Shown: positions 39,201 to 48,545, counted from the stretch's first letter. The stretch is DNA of 64,000 bases from Parasphingorhabdus sp. (GCA_030373505.1 JAUCYS010000001.1:248001-312000); one strand, 5' to 3'. Notes: generated by a model from the sequence alone, not told the origin. Made by a program: numbers and translations.

Positions 39201-40208
39201 ATGCGTGAAACGGGGCCATTGCCAAAAGATCATCCGCCCGTCGCGGCGAAGAAAATCGGCCTGTTGCTGGTCAACCTCGGCACGCCCGATGCGCCGGACA
39301 AGCAGTCCGTCAAACGCTATCTCAAGCAATTTCTGTCGGACAAGCGCGTGGTCGAGATTCCCTCGATCATCTGGCAGCCGATCTTGCGCGGGGTGATTTT
39401 GAACACGCGGCCGGCAAAATCGGCGCACGCCTATAGTCTGGTGTGGACCGAGGACGGGTCGCCACTGGCCTCTTATACGCGCAGGCAGGCCGAACAGCTG
39501 GCCGGACGGCTAGAAGGGGTGATGGTTGACTGGGCGATGCGCTACGGCAATCCGAGCATCAGCGACCGGTTGACGAGCATGAAGGCGGCCGGTTGCGATC
39601 GCATATTGATCGCGCCGCTCTATCCGCAATATAGCGGTGCGACCACGGCGAGCGTCCATGACGCGGTATTCGACGCGGTTGCCGCAATGCGCTGGCAGCC
39701 GGCGATCCGGCTGCTCCCGGCCTATCATGATGATCCGGCCTATATCGAGGCGCTGGCGGCGAGCCTGGAGCGCGACATTGCTGCGCTCGATTTCGAGCCG
39801 GATGCGATCGTGGCGAGTTTTCACGGCATGCCGCAGCGCACGCTGGAACTGGGTGATCCCTATCATTGCCATTGCCAGAAGACCGCCCGGCTGTTGTCCG
39901 AGAGGCTGGGCCGGGAACTGGTCGTCGCCTTCCAGTCGCGCTTTGGCCGGGCGAAATGGCTCGGCCCGCCGACCGATGAAATATTGGAGGCGCTGCCGGG
40001 GCAGGGCAAGAAAAAGATCGCGATTTTCGCACCGGGTTTTTCCAGCGACTGCCTGGAAACGTGCGAGGAGCTGGCGATCCGGGGCAAGGAACAGTTTGAA
40101 GCCGGCGGCGGCGAAAAATTCGCCTATCTGCCTTGCCTGAACGACAGCGATCCCAGCATCGACATGCTGGAAAAACTGCTGCGGCGGGAATTGGCCGGAT
40201 GGCTCTAG
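39201..40208 (+). CDS. hemH: Ferrochelatase
   Basis: 335 aa. Inserts Fe2+ into protoporphyrin IX, the last step of heme synthesis. Typical segments: LLLVNLGTPDAP near the start, SFHGMPQRTLELGDPYHCHC with the catalytic His, QSRFGRAKWLGPPTDE, and FAPGFSSDCLETCEE with the conserved His replaced by Ser/Cys context as in other alphaproteobacteria. It starts 3 bp after the previous gene. Its stop overlaps the ribbon-helix-helix gene. Confidence 0.96.
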   Translation: MRETGPLPKDHPPVAAKKIGLLLVNLGTPDAPDKQSVKRYLKQFLSDKRVVEIPSIIWQPILRGVILNTRPAKSAHAYSLVWTEDGSPLASYTRRQAEQLAGRLEGVMVDWAMRYGNPSISDRLTSMKAAGCDRILIAPLYPQYSGATTASVHDAVFDAVAAMRWQPAIRLLPAYHDDPAYIEALAASLERDIAALDFEPDAIVASFHGMPQRTLELGDPYHCHCQKTARLLSERLGRELVVAFQSRFGRAKWLGPPTDEILEALPGQGKKKIAIFAPGFSSDCLETCEELAIRGKEQFEAGGGEKFAYLPCLNDSDPSIDMLEKLLRRELAGWL

Positions 40209-40462
40209 GCGGGCCCGAAATCTTCCATCCGCCGGTCAAGCGCAGCATCACCATTGCCGGGCACCAAACCTCGATTTCGCTTGAGCCGCTGTTCTGGAAC
40301 ATGCTAAAAGCAGCAGCGGATAATCGCGGTCTGCCGGTCAATGCGCTGGTCGCCCGGATCGATGTCGAACGGATCGCGGCAGCCGAACCGCCGGGTCTTG
40401 CGACGGCCATCCGCTTGTGGCTCGCCAATGATCTGCTTGGAAAAAGCGTTCAAGCCGACTAA
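40199..40462 (+). CDS. Small ribbon-helix-helix domain protein
   Basis: 87 aa. VKRSITIAGHQTSISLEP is the beta-ribbon and the following ~40 residues give the two helices of the RHH_4 type (Arc/MetJ-like fold). It overlaps the end of hemH by 10 bp and lies 9 bp before crcB, so it is co-expressed with them. It could be a DNA-binding regulator, but proteins of this group also occur without proven DNA binding. No partner toxin is adjacent. Confidence 0.85.
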   Translation: MALGGPEIFHPPVKRSITIAGHQTSISLEPLFWNMLKAAADNRGLPVNALVARIDVERIAAAEPPGLATAIRLWLANDLLGKSVQAD

Positions 40463-40471
40463 GGGACGCGC

Positions 40472-40849
40472 ATGAACGCGACCCTTCTTGTTATGACCGG
40501 CGGCGCCCTTGGCGCGGCGGCGCGCTATCATCTGGGGCGGTTGATCTTCCATCTCGGCGGCATCGGCTTTCCCTACGGGACGCTGGTAGCGAATGTCAGC
40601 GGCGGGTTTTTGATGGGTGTTCTGGCGGGCGCGCTGGCCCGCAGCAATTTTGTCGATGAGCCGTGGCGGCTGCTGTTGGGCGTGGGTCTGCTTGGCGGTT
40701 TTACAACCTTTTCGACCTTTAGTTTGGAAGTTCTCAATATGATCGAGCGAAGCGAATGGGGCACCGCAATCGGCTACGCAATGCTCTCTGTTGTCGGTGC
40801 GGTGCTGGCTCTGTTTGCCGGTCTGATGACCGTGAGGGCACTGGCATGA
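40472..40849 (+). CDS. crcB: Fluoride exporter CrcB/Fluc
   Basis: 125 aa with four membrane helices. GTLVANVSGGFLMG and GFTTFSTFSLE are the two pore motifs (the conserved Asn and the Phe box). It forms a dual-topology dimeric F- channel. The nine bases upstream leave no space for a fluoride riboswitch, so expression follows the hemH operon. The next gene starts within its stop codon (ATGA). Confidence 0.95.
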   Translation: MNATLLVMTGGALGAAARYHLGRLIFHLGGIGFPYGTLVANVSGGFLMGVLAGALARSNFVDEPWRLLLGVGLLGGFTTFSTFSLEVLNMIERSEWGTAIGYAMLSVVGAVLALFAGLMTVRALA

Positions 40850-42135
40850 GCGGCTTTGACCCCACGGCCGAAAGCGGCTCCGAGGAAGAAAAGCCGCAGG
40901 GCTCGACCAAGGAACAGATGCAGGCGCTGAAGACGCTTGATGTCCGGCAATTCACGATTTCCGCCGATGATGATGATATCCGGGTCGATCGCTGGTTCAA
41001 GCGGCATATGGAAGATGTGCCGTTCAATATCGTTTCGCGCTGGGCGCGGACCGGCCAGTTGCGGGTCGATGGCAAGCGCGTCGCCCCGGGCGATCGCCTT
41101 CAGGCCGGCCAGATATTGCGTGTGCCGCCGCAGGAAATCGAGCGGCCGGGACGGGTCGCGAAAGCCAAGGCCGAACTGTCCCAGGACCAGATCGATTTTG
41201 CCCGCGAACTGGTCATTCACAAGGACAAGTCGGCCATCGTGGTCAACAAGCCCCCGGGTCTGGCGACGCAGGGCGGCAGCAAGACCACGACCCATCTCGA
41301 CGGGCTGCTCGACGCATTGACCTTTGACGCCAAGTCGCGGCCCAAGCTGGTCCACCGGCTGGACAAGGATACCAGCGGCGTGCTCCTGCTGGCCCGCTCG
41401 CCGGGCGCGGCCTCCTTTTTCTCCAAGCGCTTTTCCGGTCGCGATGTCCGCAAAGTCTACTGGGCGCTCGTCATGGGCGTGCCGGAAATTGCCGATGGCG
41501 TGATCGACCTGCCCTTGTCCAAGCAGCCCGGCTCCGGCGGCGAGAAAATGCATGTCGACGAGGAGAATGGCCAGTCGGCGAAGTCGCGCTACCGGATCAT
41601 CGAGCGGGCCGGCAATCGTGCCTGCTGGGTCGAACTGCAGCCGCATACCGGCCGCACTCACCAGCTGCGCGTGCATATGGCGGCGATCGGGCATCCGATT
41701 GTAGGCGATGGCAAATATGGCGGCAAGGATGCGTTTCTGACCGGCACGATCAGCCGCAAGATGCATCTGCACGCCCGGCGCCTGCGGATCGAGCATCCCG
41801 ACGGGCATACGCTCGATATCACGGCGGATCTGCCGACCCATTTTGCCGAGACGATCGATAATCTTGGCCTCGACATGATCCTTGGCGATCTGCCGCTCGA
41901 CGAGAAGAAACCGGCCGGCAAGATGGTGCGCAAGCAGCAGGCGAGGGCGCATGCCAAGATGATCCGCAAGGACAAGCGCGGCGAACGCCGCGGTCGCGGC
42001 GAGACCGACGGCAAGCCGGCCAAGGCGGGCAAGCCGACCAAGCGCGAACGGCCCAATGCCGGCAAGGCCACGCACAAGAAAAACATGCCGCACAAGGCGA
42101 AAGTCAAGCAGGCGCTGCGCAAGAAGCCAAAATAA
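40846..42135 (+). CDS. RluA-family pseudouridine synthase with basic C-terminal tail
   Basis: 429 aa. An S4 RNA-binding domain (about 50-110), then the catalytic domain with HRLDKDTSGVLLLAR holding the catalytic Asp, and the closing HQLRVHMAAIGHP motif. The overall form is RluC-like (23S rRNA). The last ~85 residues are almost entirely Lys, Arg, Ala and Gly, an unusual tail that probably binds RNA. The ATG overlaps the crcB stop by 4 bp; an upstream in-frame start would run through crcB and is rejected. Confidence 0.92.
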   Translation: MSGFDPTAESGSEEEKPQGSTKEQMQALKTLDVRQFTISADDDDIRVDRWFKRHMEDVPFNIVSRWARTGQLRVDGKRVAPGDRLQAGQILRVPPQEIERPGRVAKAKAELSQDQIDFARELVIHKDKSAIVVNKPPGLATQGGSKTTTHLDGLLDALTFDAKSRPKLVHRLDKDTSGVLLLARSPGAASFFSKRFSGRDVRKVYWALVMGVPEIADGVIDLPLSKQPGSGGEKMHVDEENGQSAKSRYRIIERAGNRACWVELQPHTGRTHQLRVHMAAIGHPIVGDGKYGGKDAFLTGTISRKMHLHARRLRIEHPDGHTLDITADLPTHFAETIDNLGLDMILGDLPLDEKKPAGKMVRKQQARAHAKMIRKDKRGERRGRGETDGKPAKAGKPTKRERPNAGKATHKKNMPHKAKVKQALRKKPK

Positions 42136-42136
42136 G

Positions 42137-42772
42137 ATGCACCCCAACCCCGCCTTTCGCTGGCCCAAATCTGCCAATAATCATCAGGGTGCCGACGAAA
42201 GGGCTGCGCTGGAGGCGATGATCGCCGAAATCGGTTTCGGCATGATTTTCGCGGAGACGCCGGACGGACCCCGCGTCGCCCATGTACCGATATTCTCGAC
42301 CGGCGATGGCGCGGTGCAATTTCATCTGGCGCGCGGCAATGCGCTGACCAGACATATTACCGAGACCAGGGCGCTGTGCGTGATCAATGGTCCCGACGCC
42401 TATATCAGTCCCGACTGGTACGGCGTCGACGACCAGGTGCCGACATGGAATTATCTGGCGCTGGAGCTGGAAGGCAGGGTTCGCCGGATGGAGCGGGACG
42501 GTCTAGTCAGTCTGCTGGACGATCTGACGGCCCGGAATGAAGCGAAGCTTGCTCCCAAAACGCCTTGGCATCGGGATAAAATGGACGCGGAAAAATTCGA
42601 CAGGATGGTTGATGCGATCGTCGGGTTCGAGATGGAAATATTGGCATGGCGCCCGACTGCGAAGCTTGGCCAGAACAAGCCGGCAGACGTGCGCAAGCGC
42701 GCCGCGGCTGCGCTGGACGCCACAGGACGTCGCGCGATGGCGCATCTGATGCAGGAGTTCGGAGAGACATGA
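42137..42772 (+). CDS. FMN-binding PaiB-family protein
   Basis: 211 aa split-barrel protein with RVAHVPIF, NGPDAYISPDWY and VPTWNYLA, the PaiB pattern. Bacillus PaiB is described as a negative transcriptional regulator, but most homologues bind FMN and may be enzymes. It starts two bases after the pseudouridine synthase and is coupled by ATGA to the HAD phosphatase that follows. Confidence 0.9.
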   Translation: MHPNPAFRWPKSANNHQGADERAALEAMIAEIGFGMIFAETPDGPRVAHVPIFSTGDGAVQFHLARGNALTRHITETRALCVINGPDAYISPDWYGVDDQVPTWNYLALELEGRVRRMERDGLVSLLDDLTARNEAKLAPKTPWHRDKMDAEKFDRMVDAIVGFEMEILAWRPTAKLGQNKPADVRKRAAAALDATGRRAMAHLMQEFGET

Positions 42773-43425
42773 CCAACAAGCTTGCCCTGTTCGACTGCGA
42801 CGGCACCATGGTCGACAGCCAGGCCAATATCTGCGTCTCGATGGACCAGGCGTTCCAGAAGCACGGCCTGGTTCCGCCCGACCATCATCTGGTCCGGCGG
42901 ATCGTCGGTCTGAGCCTGATCGAGGCGGTTTCGCAATTGCTGCCCGAAGGGGATGCGGAGATTGTCGCGGCGGTGACCCAGTCCTACAAGGACGGCTTTT
43001 TCGAACTGCGTCAGGCGGGCGGTGTGCACGAGCCGCTCTACGACGGATTGCTTCAGACATTGGAAGAACTGGAAGCATCCGGCTGGGTTCTGGGCGTGGC
43101 CACCGGCAAGTCGGATCGCGGTCTGCACCATGTGCTGGAAACCCACGGCTTGCTGGACCGTTTTATGACTCTGCAGACCGCAGACCGGCATCCCTCGAAA
43201 CCGCATCCGGCGATGGTCGAACTGGCCATGACGGAAGCGGGGGCAACGCCGGAAACGACTGCGATGATCGGTGACACCAGCTTCGACATGGCGATGGCCG
43301 TCAATGCCGGCGTGCGTGCGGTCGGCGTTGACTGGGGCTATCATGACGAACAGGAACTGATCGACGCCGGTGCGGAAATCGTGGCCGCGACCATGGCGGA
43401 TCTGAACGGAATATTGAACCAATGA
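42769..43425 (+). CDS. HAD-IA hydrolase, phosphoglycolate-phosphatase-like
   Basis: 218 aa. Motif I FDCDGTMVDS, motif II GVATGKS, motif III lysine in PSKPHPAM, motif IV GDTSFDMAMA. This is the Gph-like branch of the HAD superfamily. GGAGAG precedes the ATG, which overlaps the PaiB stop. Its own stop overlaps the next start. Substrate is probably a small phosphate ester; phosphoglycolate is only a guess. Confidence 0.92.
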   Translation: MTNKLALFDCDGTMVDSQANICVSMDQAFQKHGLVPPDHHLVRRIVGLSLIEAVSQLLPEGDAEIVAAVTQSYKDGFFELRQAGGVHEPLYDGLLQTLEELEASGWVLGVATGKSDRGLHHVLETHGLLDRFMTLQTADRHPSKPHPAMVELAMTEAGATPETTAMIGDTSFDMAMAVNAGVRAVGVDWGYHDEQELIDAGAEIVAATMADLNGILNQ

Positions 43426-43736
43426 ACCAATCTATCGACGACCCTGTTGACGGGCAGCCCGAATATATTCCCGATCCGGAGAAGGAAAAGCAGGCAAAGG
43501 CGGTCCATTTTGCGGTCAGCCTGATCCGTCTGCTGGGCGTGGTGCTGGTGATGCTGGGGCTGTTTATCGCCATGGACCGGCTGCGGCCGGTGCCGGCGCC
43601 GGTCGGCTATGCTCTGGTCATTCTCGGGCTGGTGCAGCTGTGGGCGATGCCGGTCTGGATCATCCGCAAATATATCCGCGCCCGCGTGGCCGAAGAAGCC
43701 ATTGCCAAGGCAGCGGAGAGCAAGGACGTCTCGTGA
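43422..43736 (+). CDS. Small membrane protein with two helices, unknown function
   Basis: 104 aa. A charged N-terminus (about 30 residues), two hydrophobic helices (LIRLLGVVLVMLGLFIA and VGYALVILGLVQLWAMPVWI) and a basic, alanine-rich C-terminus. Coupled by 4 bp overlaps to genes on both sides. Its place directly before the ATP12 gene suggests a link with respiration or ATP synthase assembly, but nothing in the protein proves it. Confidence 0.85.
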   Translation: MNQSIDDPVDGQPEYIPDPEKEKQAKAVHFAVSLIRLLGVVLVMLGLFIAMDRLRPVPAPVGYALVILGLVQLWAMPVWIIRKYIRARVAEEAIAKAAESKDVS

Positions 43737-44431
43737 AACGATTTTACAAGGACGTATCGGTAGCCGCGGAAGGCGAGGGTCATGCGATCCAGCTGGATGG
43801 CCGTCCGGTAAAGACGCCGCAGCGCAATGCCTTGGCGCTGCCTACGTTGGCTCTGGCCGAAGCGGTCGCTGGGGAATGGGCGGCGCAGGGCGAAGATATC
43901 GTCCCGGCATCCATGCCTCTGACCGGTCTGGCGCAGGGAGCGCTCGATCAGGTCGCACGCGAGCGGGAGCGCATCGTCTCGCGGATTGCCGCCTTTGCCG
44001 ACAGCGACATGCTCTATTATCGCGCGGACGAGGGCCAGCAGGCGCTGATCGACCATCAGGCCTTGCACTGGGATCCGCTGCTCGACTGGGCGCGGCAGCG
44101 CTATGATGTCAGCTTCCATCTGGTCTATGGTATCCGATATAAAGCGCAGCTGGCGGAGACGCTGGAGCGGCTGACCGAGGCGGTCGAGGCGCAGGATGAT
44201 TTTGCGATTGCGGCGATGCTGTCGCTGGTCGGCCTGTCGGGCTCGCTGATCGCCACGCTGGCGCTGGTCGAGCAGGACTATGACAGCAGCACGCTCTGGC
44301 CGCTCGTCAATCTGGAAGAACTCTGGCAGGAGCAGCAATGGGGGCGCGACGACCAGGCGGTGGCCGCACGCGGCATCAAACAGGCCGAGTTCGAGGCGGC
44401 GGCTCGTTTTCTCGATCTTTCCCGCCGTTAG
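43733..44431 (+). CDS. ATP12-family F1-ATPase assembly chaperone
   Basis: 232 aa. RFYKDVSVAAEG and LDGRPVKTPQRN are the family start; EWAAQGE, the YYRADEG segment and the alpha-helical C-terminal half follow. Related to mitochondrial ATP12, which helps the alpha subunit of F1 fold. Starts at a GTG that overlaps the preceding stop (GTGA). It ends a tightly coupled run from the pseudouridine synthase onward; amn follows after 55 bp. Confidence 0.93.
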   Translation: MKRFYKDVSVAAEGEGHAIQLDGRPVKTPQRNALALPTLALAEAVAGEWAAQGEDIVPASMPLTGLAQGALDQVARERERIVSRIAAFADSDMLYYRADEGQQALIDHQALHWDPLLDWARQRYDVSFHLVYGIRYKAQLAETLERLTEAVEAQDDFAIAAMLSLVGLSGSLIATLALVEQDYDSSTLWPLVNLEELWQEQQWGRDDQAVAARGIKQAEFEAAARFLDLSRR

Positions 44432-44486
44432 TTTTTCCCTTTGTCACAATTTTCCGGTACAGGACTGAAACTGTAACGGAGACTGC

Positions 44487-45929
44487 ATGACAACCCAATC
44501 CACCCTCTGTGCCACGCCCGCCGAAGCGGTGGCGTTGCTTGAAAAACTCTACGCCGAACAAATTGAAATCACGGCCGCCCGCTTTCGCCGCTATGCGACG
44601 TCGAAGCTGGCCAATGATGACCGCCAGCAGGGGCTTTACCCGCAGATCAGCGTCCAGATCCCGGCCGATCAGGCGACCGAGACCAGCCATCTTACGTCCG
44701 GGCATCTGGCCGATATCAATACCTATTGCACGACGATCACCGAGCCGAAGCTGTATCGCAAATATCTGCTCGACCAGCTGCAGCGCATCGCCAGGACCTT
44801 CACCGCGAAAATATGGGTCGAGCTGTCCGATACGCCGATCCCGCTGGCCTTTGCGCTGGAGGATGCGGGCGCGGGTCTGGACCGGGCCAAGAAGGAAAAG
44901 CTGCCCAATTATTTTCACACGCCCAATCTGGTCAAGACCAATGACGAGATTGTCGACGGCGGCCAGATTTTCCAGGGCGAGGAAGCCTCGGCGCTGGCCC
45001 TGTTCACTGCGGAACGGGTCGACTATTCGCTGCACCGGATTCGCCATTATTGTGCGACCGATCCCGAGCATTTCCAGCCGTTCATCCTGTTCACCAACTA
45101 TCAGCGCTATGTCGATGAATTTATCGAACATGGCCTGGCGGAGGTGAAGTCGGGCAAGGCCAAGATGCTGGTCGAACCGGGCAACCGGATCACCGGCCAG
45201 GACGGCAAGCCCTCTGCGCCGCCGATCGCCAAGCCGCCGCAGATGCCGGCCTATCATCTGGTGCGCGGCGAGGGTCTTCCCGGGGTGACTCTGGTCAATA
45301 TCGGCGTCGGACCGAGCAATGCCAAGACGATCACCGACCATCTGGCGGTGCTGCGGCCGCATGTCTGGCTGATGATCGGCCATTGCGGGGCGCTGCGCCG
45401 GACCCAGCGGCTCGGCGACTATGTGCTGGCCCATGCCTATCTGCGCGACGACAATGTGCTCGACGATGTGCTGCCGCCCAGCATCCCGCTGCCGACGATC
45501 GCCGAGGTGCAGCTGGCGCTGACCCAGGCGGTGCAGGAAGAGACCGGGATCGACAAGTCCAGGCTCAAGCAGCAATTGCGCACCGGCACCGTGGTCACCA
45601 CCGGCGACCGCAACTGGGAATTGCGCTTCGAACAGATCGCCCGGCGGCTCAACCAGGCCCGCGCCATCGCCATCGATATGGAAAGCGCGACGGTAGCCGC
45701 CAACGGCTATCGCTACCGCGTGCCGTATGGGACGCTGCTCTGCGCTTCGGACAAGCCGCTGCACGGCGAGATCAAGCTGCCCGGCATGGCCGATGCCTTT
45801 TATCAGGAACGGGTCGGCCAGCATCTGGCGATCGGATTGCGGGCGATCGACCTGCTGGCGAAGGAAGCGGATGCGGGGACGCTGCACAGCCGCAAGCTCA
45901 GGAGTTTTGGCGAGCCCCTGTTCCGGTAG
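44487..45929 (+). CDS. amn: AMP nucleosidase
   Basis: 480 aa. Hydrolyses AMP to adenine and ribose 5-phosphate, adjusting the adenylate pool. A long N-terminal regulatory domain (to ~250) precedes a nucleoside-phosphorylase-like catalytic domain with IGVGPSNAKT, MIGHCGALR and AIDMESAT. CGGAGA lies before the ATG. Length agrees with E. coli Amn (484 aa). Confidence 0.95.
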   Translation: MTTQSTLCATPAEAVALLEKLYAEQIEITAARFRRYATSKLANDDRQQGLYPQISVQIPADQATETSHLTSGHLADINTYCTTITEPKLYRKYLLDQLQRIARTFTAKIWVELSDTPIPLAFALEDAGAGLDRAKKEKLPNYFHTPNLVKTNDEIVDGGQIFQGEEASALALFTAERVDYSLHRIRHYCATDPEHFQPFILFTNYQRYVDEFIEHGLAEVKSGKAKMLVEPGNRITGQDGKPSAPPIAKPPQMPAYHLVRGEGLPGVTLVNIGVGPSNAKTITDHLAVLRPHVWLMIGHCGALRRTQRLGDYVLAHAYLRDDNVLDDVLPPSIPLPTIAEVQLALTQAVQEETGIDKSRLKQQLRTGTVVTTGDRNWELRFEQIARRLNQARAIAIDMESATVAANGYRYRVPYGTLLCASDKPLHGEIKLPGMADAFYQERVGQHLAIGLRAIDLLAKEADAGTLHSRKLRSFGEPLFR

Positions 45930-46016
45930 AGAATTTTCAACTGCCTGTTGATCTCTCTCGCGAGGGACGCGAAAAGCGCTGCGTAAAGATCACCATCTTT
46001 TGGAGGAAGGATCATT

Positions 46017-47312
46017 GTGCTGAACCAAACCGGCTCCGAACTGAACCGGCTGATTCAGCAGAGCAGCAAGCTGCGTATCTGGGCGCGGTCGCGGCTTTGG
46101 GCGCAGGTGCTTGCCGCCATGGTGCTTGGCATCGCGACGGGGACATTGCTTGGCCCGGCGGCAGGGCTGGTGCGGCCCAGGGCGGCGGAAATGATCGGCA
46201 ACTGGCTGGCATTGCCGGGGCAGCTCTTCCTCGGGCTGATCGCCATTGTCCTGGTGCCTCTGGTTTTCTCATCGATCGTCAGCGGCCTCGCCGGGGTTCC
46301 GTCGAACGAGGCGATGCGCAAGCTGGGCGTGCGACTGGGCCTGTTCATTGTCTCCACGACATTTCTGGCGGCCTGGATTGGCATATCGCTGGCGCAAATG
46401 TTCGAGCCGGGCACCGGGCTGGCATTGCCGGTCGACAAGGCGCCGCTGCCTGTCGGGACGGTTCAAAGCTTTGACCTGGCACGGCTGCCGGACATGGTCG
46501 CCGGGGTGTTGCCGAGCAATCCGGCGGCATCGGTGATCCAAGGAGACTTGCTGGCGATCGTGATCCTTGCGGTGCTGACCGGAGTCGCCGCCACCCAGAT
46601 CCAACGGGAAAAAGCCATGCCTTTTCTAGCGCTGCTCGACTCGCTGATGTCGATTTCGATGACCATCGTAAAATGGGCGATGCTGTTGTCACCGCTTGCC
46701 GTGTTCGGATTGATGGCGCAGCTGATGATCCAGATCGGACTGGATTCGCTGCTGGGTCTGCTCAGCTATATCGGCACGGTTCTGCTAGGGCTGGTGGTGC
46801 TGTTTCTGATCTATGCCATTGTCTTGAGAGCGGTCGGCGGGCTGGGCTTTCGCTCCTTCCTCTCGGTCGCAGGGCCCAATCTGTTGCTGGCCTTTTCCAC
46901 TTCCAGTTCCTCTGCGGTGATGCCCAGCACCATCCAGACCGCTCGCAAGCTCCATGTCCCGGACGATGTGGCGCATCTGGTGATTCCGCTCGGTGCGACG
47001 ATGAACATGGCCGGCACCGCGCTCTATCAAAGCGTGGCGATATTGTTTCTGGCGCAGATATCTGGCGTGGATCTGAGCGTTAGCGAGACGGTTCTGCTGG
47101 TCGGCACGCTGGTCGCCTCCTCGATCGGCGCGCCTGGCACGCCCGGTGTCAGCATCGCCATATTGGCGAGCGTCGCGGCAGGATTTGGCATTCCGGCAAC
47201 CGGGCTGGTGATCATTCTCGGCGTGGACCGGTTGCTCGACATGAGCCGAACAGTGGTCAATGTGACCGGCGATATTACCGCTGCGGTTGTCATGAAGAAC
47301 ACATTGGCTTGA
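46017..47312 (+). CDS. Dicarboxylate/amino acid:cation symporter (DAACS/SDF family)
   Basis: 431 aa membrane protein with the eight-helix/two-hairpin GltP fold. Key segments: LVPLVFSSIVSGL, the serine-rich hairpin FSTSSSSAVMPSTIQ, NMAGTALYQSVA (NMDGT equivalent) and GVDRLLDMSRTVVNVTGD. Imports glutamate, aspartate or C4-dicarboxylates with Na+ or H+. The start is a GTG with GGAGGAAGG well placed. It is convergent with megL, 21 bp between stops. Confidence 0.93.
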   Translation: MLNQTGSELNRLIQQSSKLRIWARSRLWAQVLAAMVLGIATGTLLGPAAGLVRPRAAEMIGNWLALPGQLFLGLIAIVLVPLVFSSIVSGLAGVPSNEAMRKLGVRLGLFIVSTTFLAAWIGISLAQMFEPGTGLALPVDKAPLPVGTVQSFDLARLPDMVAGVLPSNPAASVIQGDLLAIVILAVLTGVAATQIQREKAMPFLALLDSLMSISMTIVKWAMLLSPLAVFGLMAQLMIQIGLDSLLGLLSYIGTVLLGLVVLFLIYAIVLRAVGGLGFRSFLSVAGPNLLLAFSTSSSSAVMPSTIQTARKLHVPDDVAHLVIPLGATMNMAGTALYQSVAILFLAQISGVDLSVSETVLLVGTLVASSIGAPGTPGVSIAILASVAAGFGIPATGLVIILGVDRLLDMSRTVVNVTGDITAAVVMKNTLA

Positions 47313-47333
47313 GCCCGGACCGTAGCGCCTCCT

Positions 47334-48545
47334 TTAAAGAGGAAGTAATGCCAGGGCTGAATCCAGATCATATAGCAGATCATCCACCTCTTCCAGACCA
47401 ACCGAGATGCGGACAAGCCCGTCATCAATGCCATGGCTCTGCCGTTCCTCCGGCGAGTAGGTCGAATGGGTCATGCTCGCCGGATGCTGAATGAGCGTTT
47501 CGGTGTCGCCGAGCGATACCGCGCGCTGGATAAGATCCAGTCCGTTCATCAGCGCCAGTCCGGCATCATAGCCGCCGGCCAGTTTGACGGCGATCATGCC
47601 GCCGGGATGATCCATCTGCCGCCGCGCCAGATCATATAGCGCAAATGACGGCAGGCCGGGATAGAGAGTCTCGGAAACGGCGGGGTGGCTGTGCAGAAAG
47701 CCGGCGATGGTTTGCGCGGATTCGATATGTTGCCGCATCCGTATCTTGAGGGTTTTCAGGCCGCGCATGACCAGCATGGCGTTGAACGGTGCCATCACCG
47801 CGCCGGTCATGTCCTTCATGCCGATGAGGCGAATGTCCGCGATATCCTCTGCGCTGCCGACCACAAGGCCGGCAACCACATCGCCGTGGCCGCCGAGATA
47901 TTTGGTTGCCGAATGCACCACCAGATCCGCCCCTAGCTCGAGCGGCCGGGTGATCACCGGTGTCGCGTAGGTATTGTCGACGATGCATTTCGCACCGGCT
48001 TGTTTTGCGATCGTGGAAATGGCCGCGATATCGACCAGCCGCATGTTCGGATTGGCGGGCGTTTCGAAAAACACAATCCTGGTTTTGGGGGAAATGGCGC
48101 GCGCCAGCTGCTCCGGGTCGGTCAGGTCGACATGGGTGATCGTTATCCCGAAGCGGGCCAGGCCCTGGCGCATGAAGGCGAAGGTGCAGCCGTACAGGGT
48201 CAGGTCGGTGATCAGTTCGTCGCCCGGTCGCAGGAAGGTCCACAGGGCCGAGGTAATGGCTCCCATGCCGGAAGCGGTCGCGAGGCCCGCTTCGCCATTT
48301 TCCAGCGTGGCAATCCGTTTCTCCAGCAGGTCGGTGGTCGGGTTGGAGATGCGGGAGTAGAAATGGCCCTGTTCCTCTCCGGAGAACAGCCTGCCGCCCT
48401 GTTCGGCGCTTTCGAAGGTGAAGGTCGAGGTCAGATGCAGCGGCGGAGTCAGCGCGCCTTCCGCTCCCCTGGCATCATAACCATGGTGGATCGCCCGTGT
48501 GGCGAAGCCCGGCGCGCTCGGCTTTGCTGGAAAGTCACTCGACAT
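47334..48545 (-). CDS. megL: Methionine gamma-lyase
   Basis: 403 aa PLP enzyme of the Cys/Met metabolism family. LYGCTFAF with Tyr119 and Cys120 matches the diagnostic active-site Cys of methionine gamma-lyases; the PLP lysine is in SATKYLGGHGD. It breaks methionine to methanethiol, 2-oxobutyrate and ammonia. I chose the ATG at 48545 with GGGAG 7 nt upstream. The divergent Lrp-type gene is probably its regulator, as in other megL/mdeA loci. Confidence 0.92.
   Translation of the reverse strand: MSSDFPAKPSAPGFATRAIHHGYDARGAEGALTPPLHLTSTFTFESAEQGGRLFSGEEQGHFYSRISNPTTDLLEKRIATLENGEAGLATASGMGAITSALWTFLRPGDELITDLTLYGCTFAFMRQGLARFGITITHVDLTDPEQLARAISPKTRIVFFETPANPNMRLVDIAAISTIAKQAGAKCIVDNTYATPVITRPLELGADLVVHSATKYLGGHGDVVAGLVVGSAEDIADIRLIGMKDMTGAVMAPFNAMLVMRGLKTLKIRMRQHIESAQTIAGFLHSHPAVSETLYPGLPSFALYDLARRQMDHPGGMIAVKLAGGYDAGLALMNGLDLIQRAVSLGDTETLIQHPASMTHSTYSPEERQSHGIDDGLVRISVGLEEVDDLLYDLDSALALLPL

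Noticed and set aside
40463-40471. Fluoride riboswitch before crcB
   Set aside because: Only 9 bp separate it from the upstream gene; the riboswitch does not fit and no such fold was seen inside the upstream gene.
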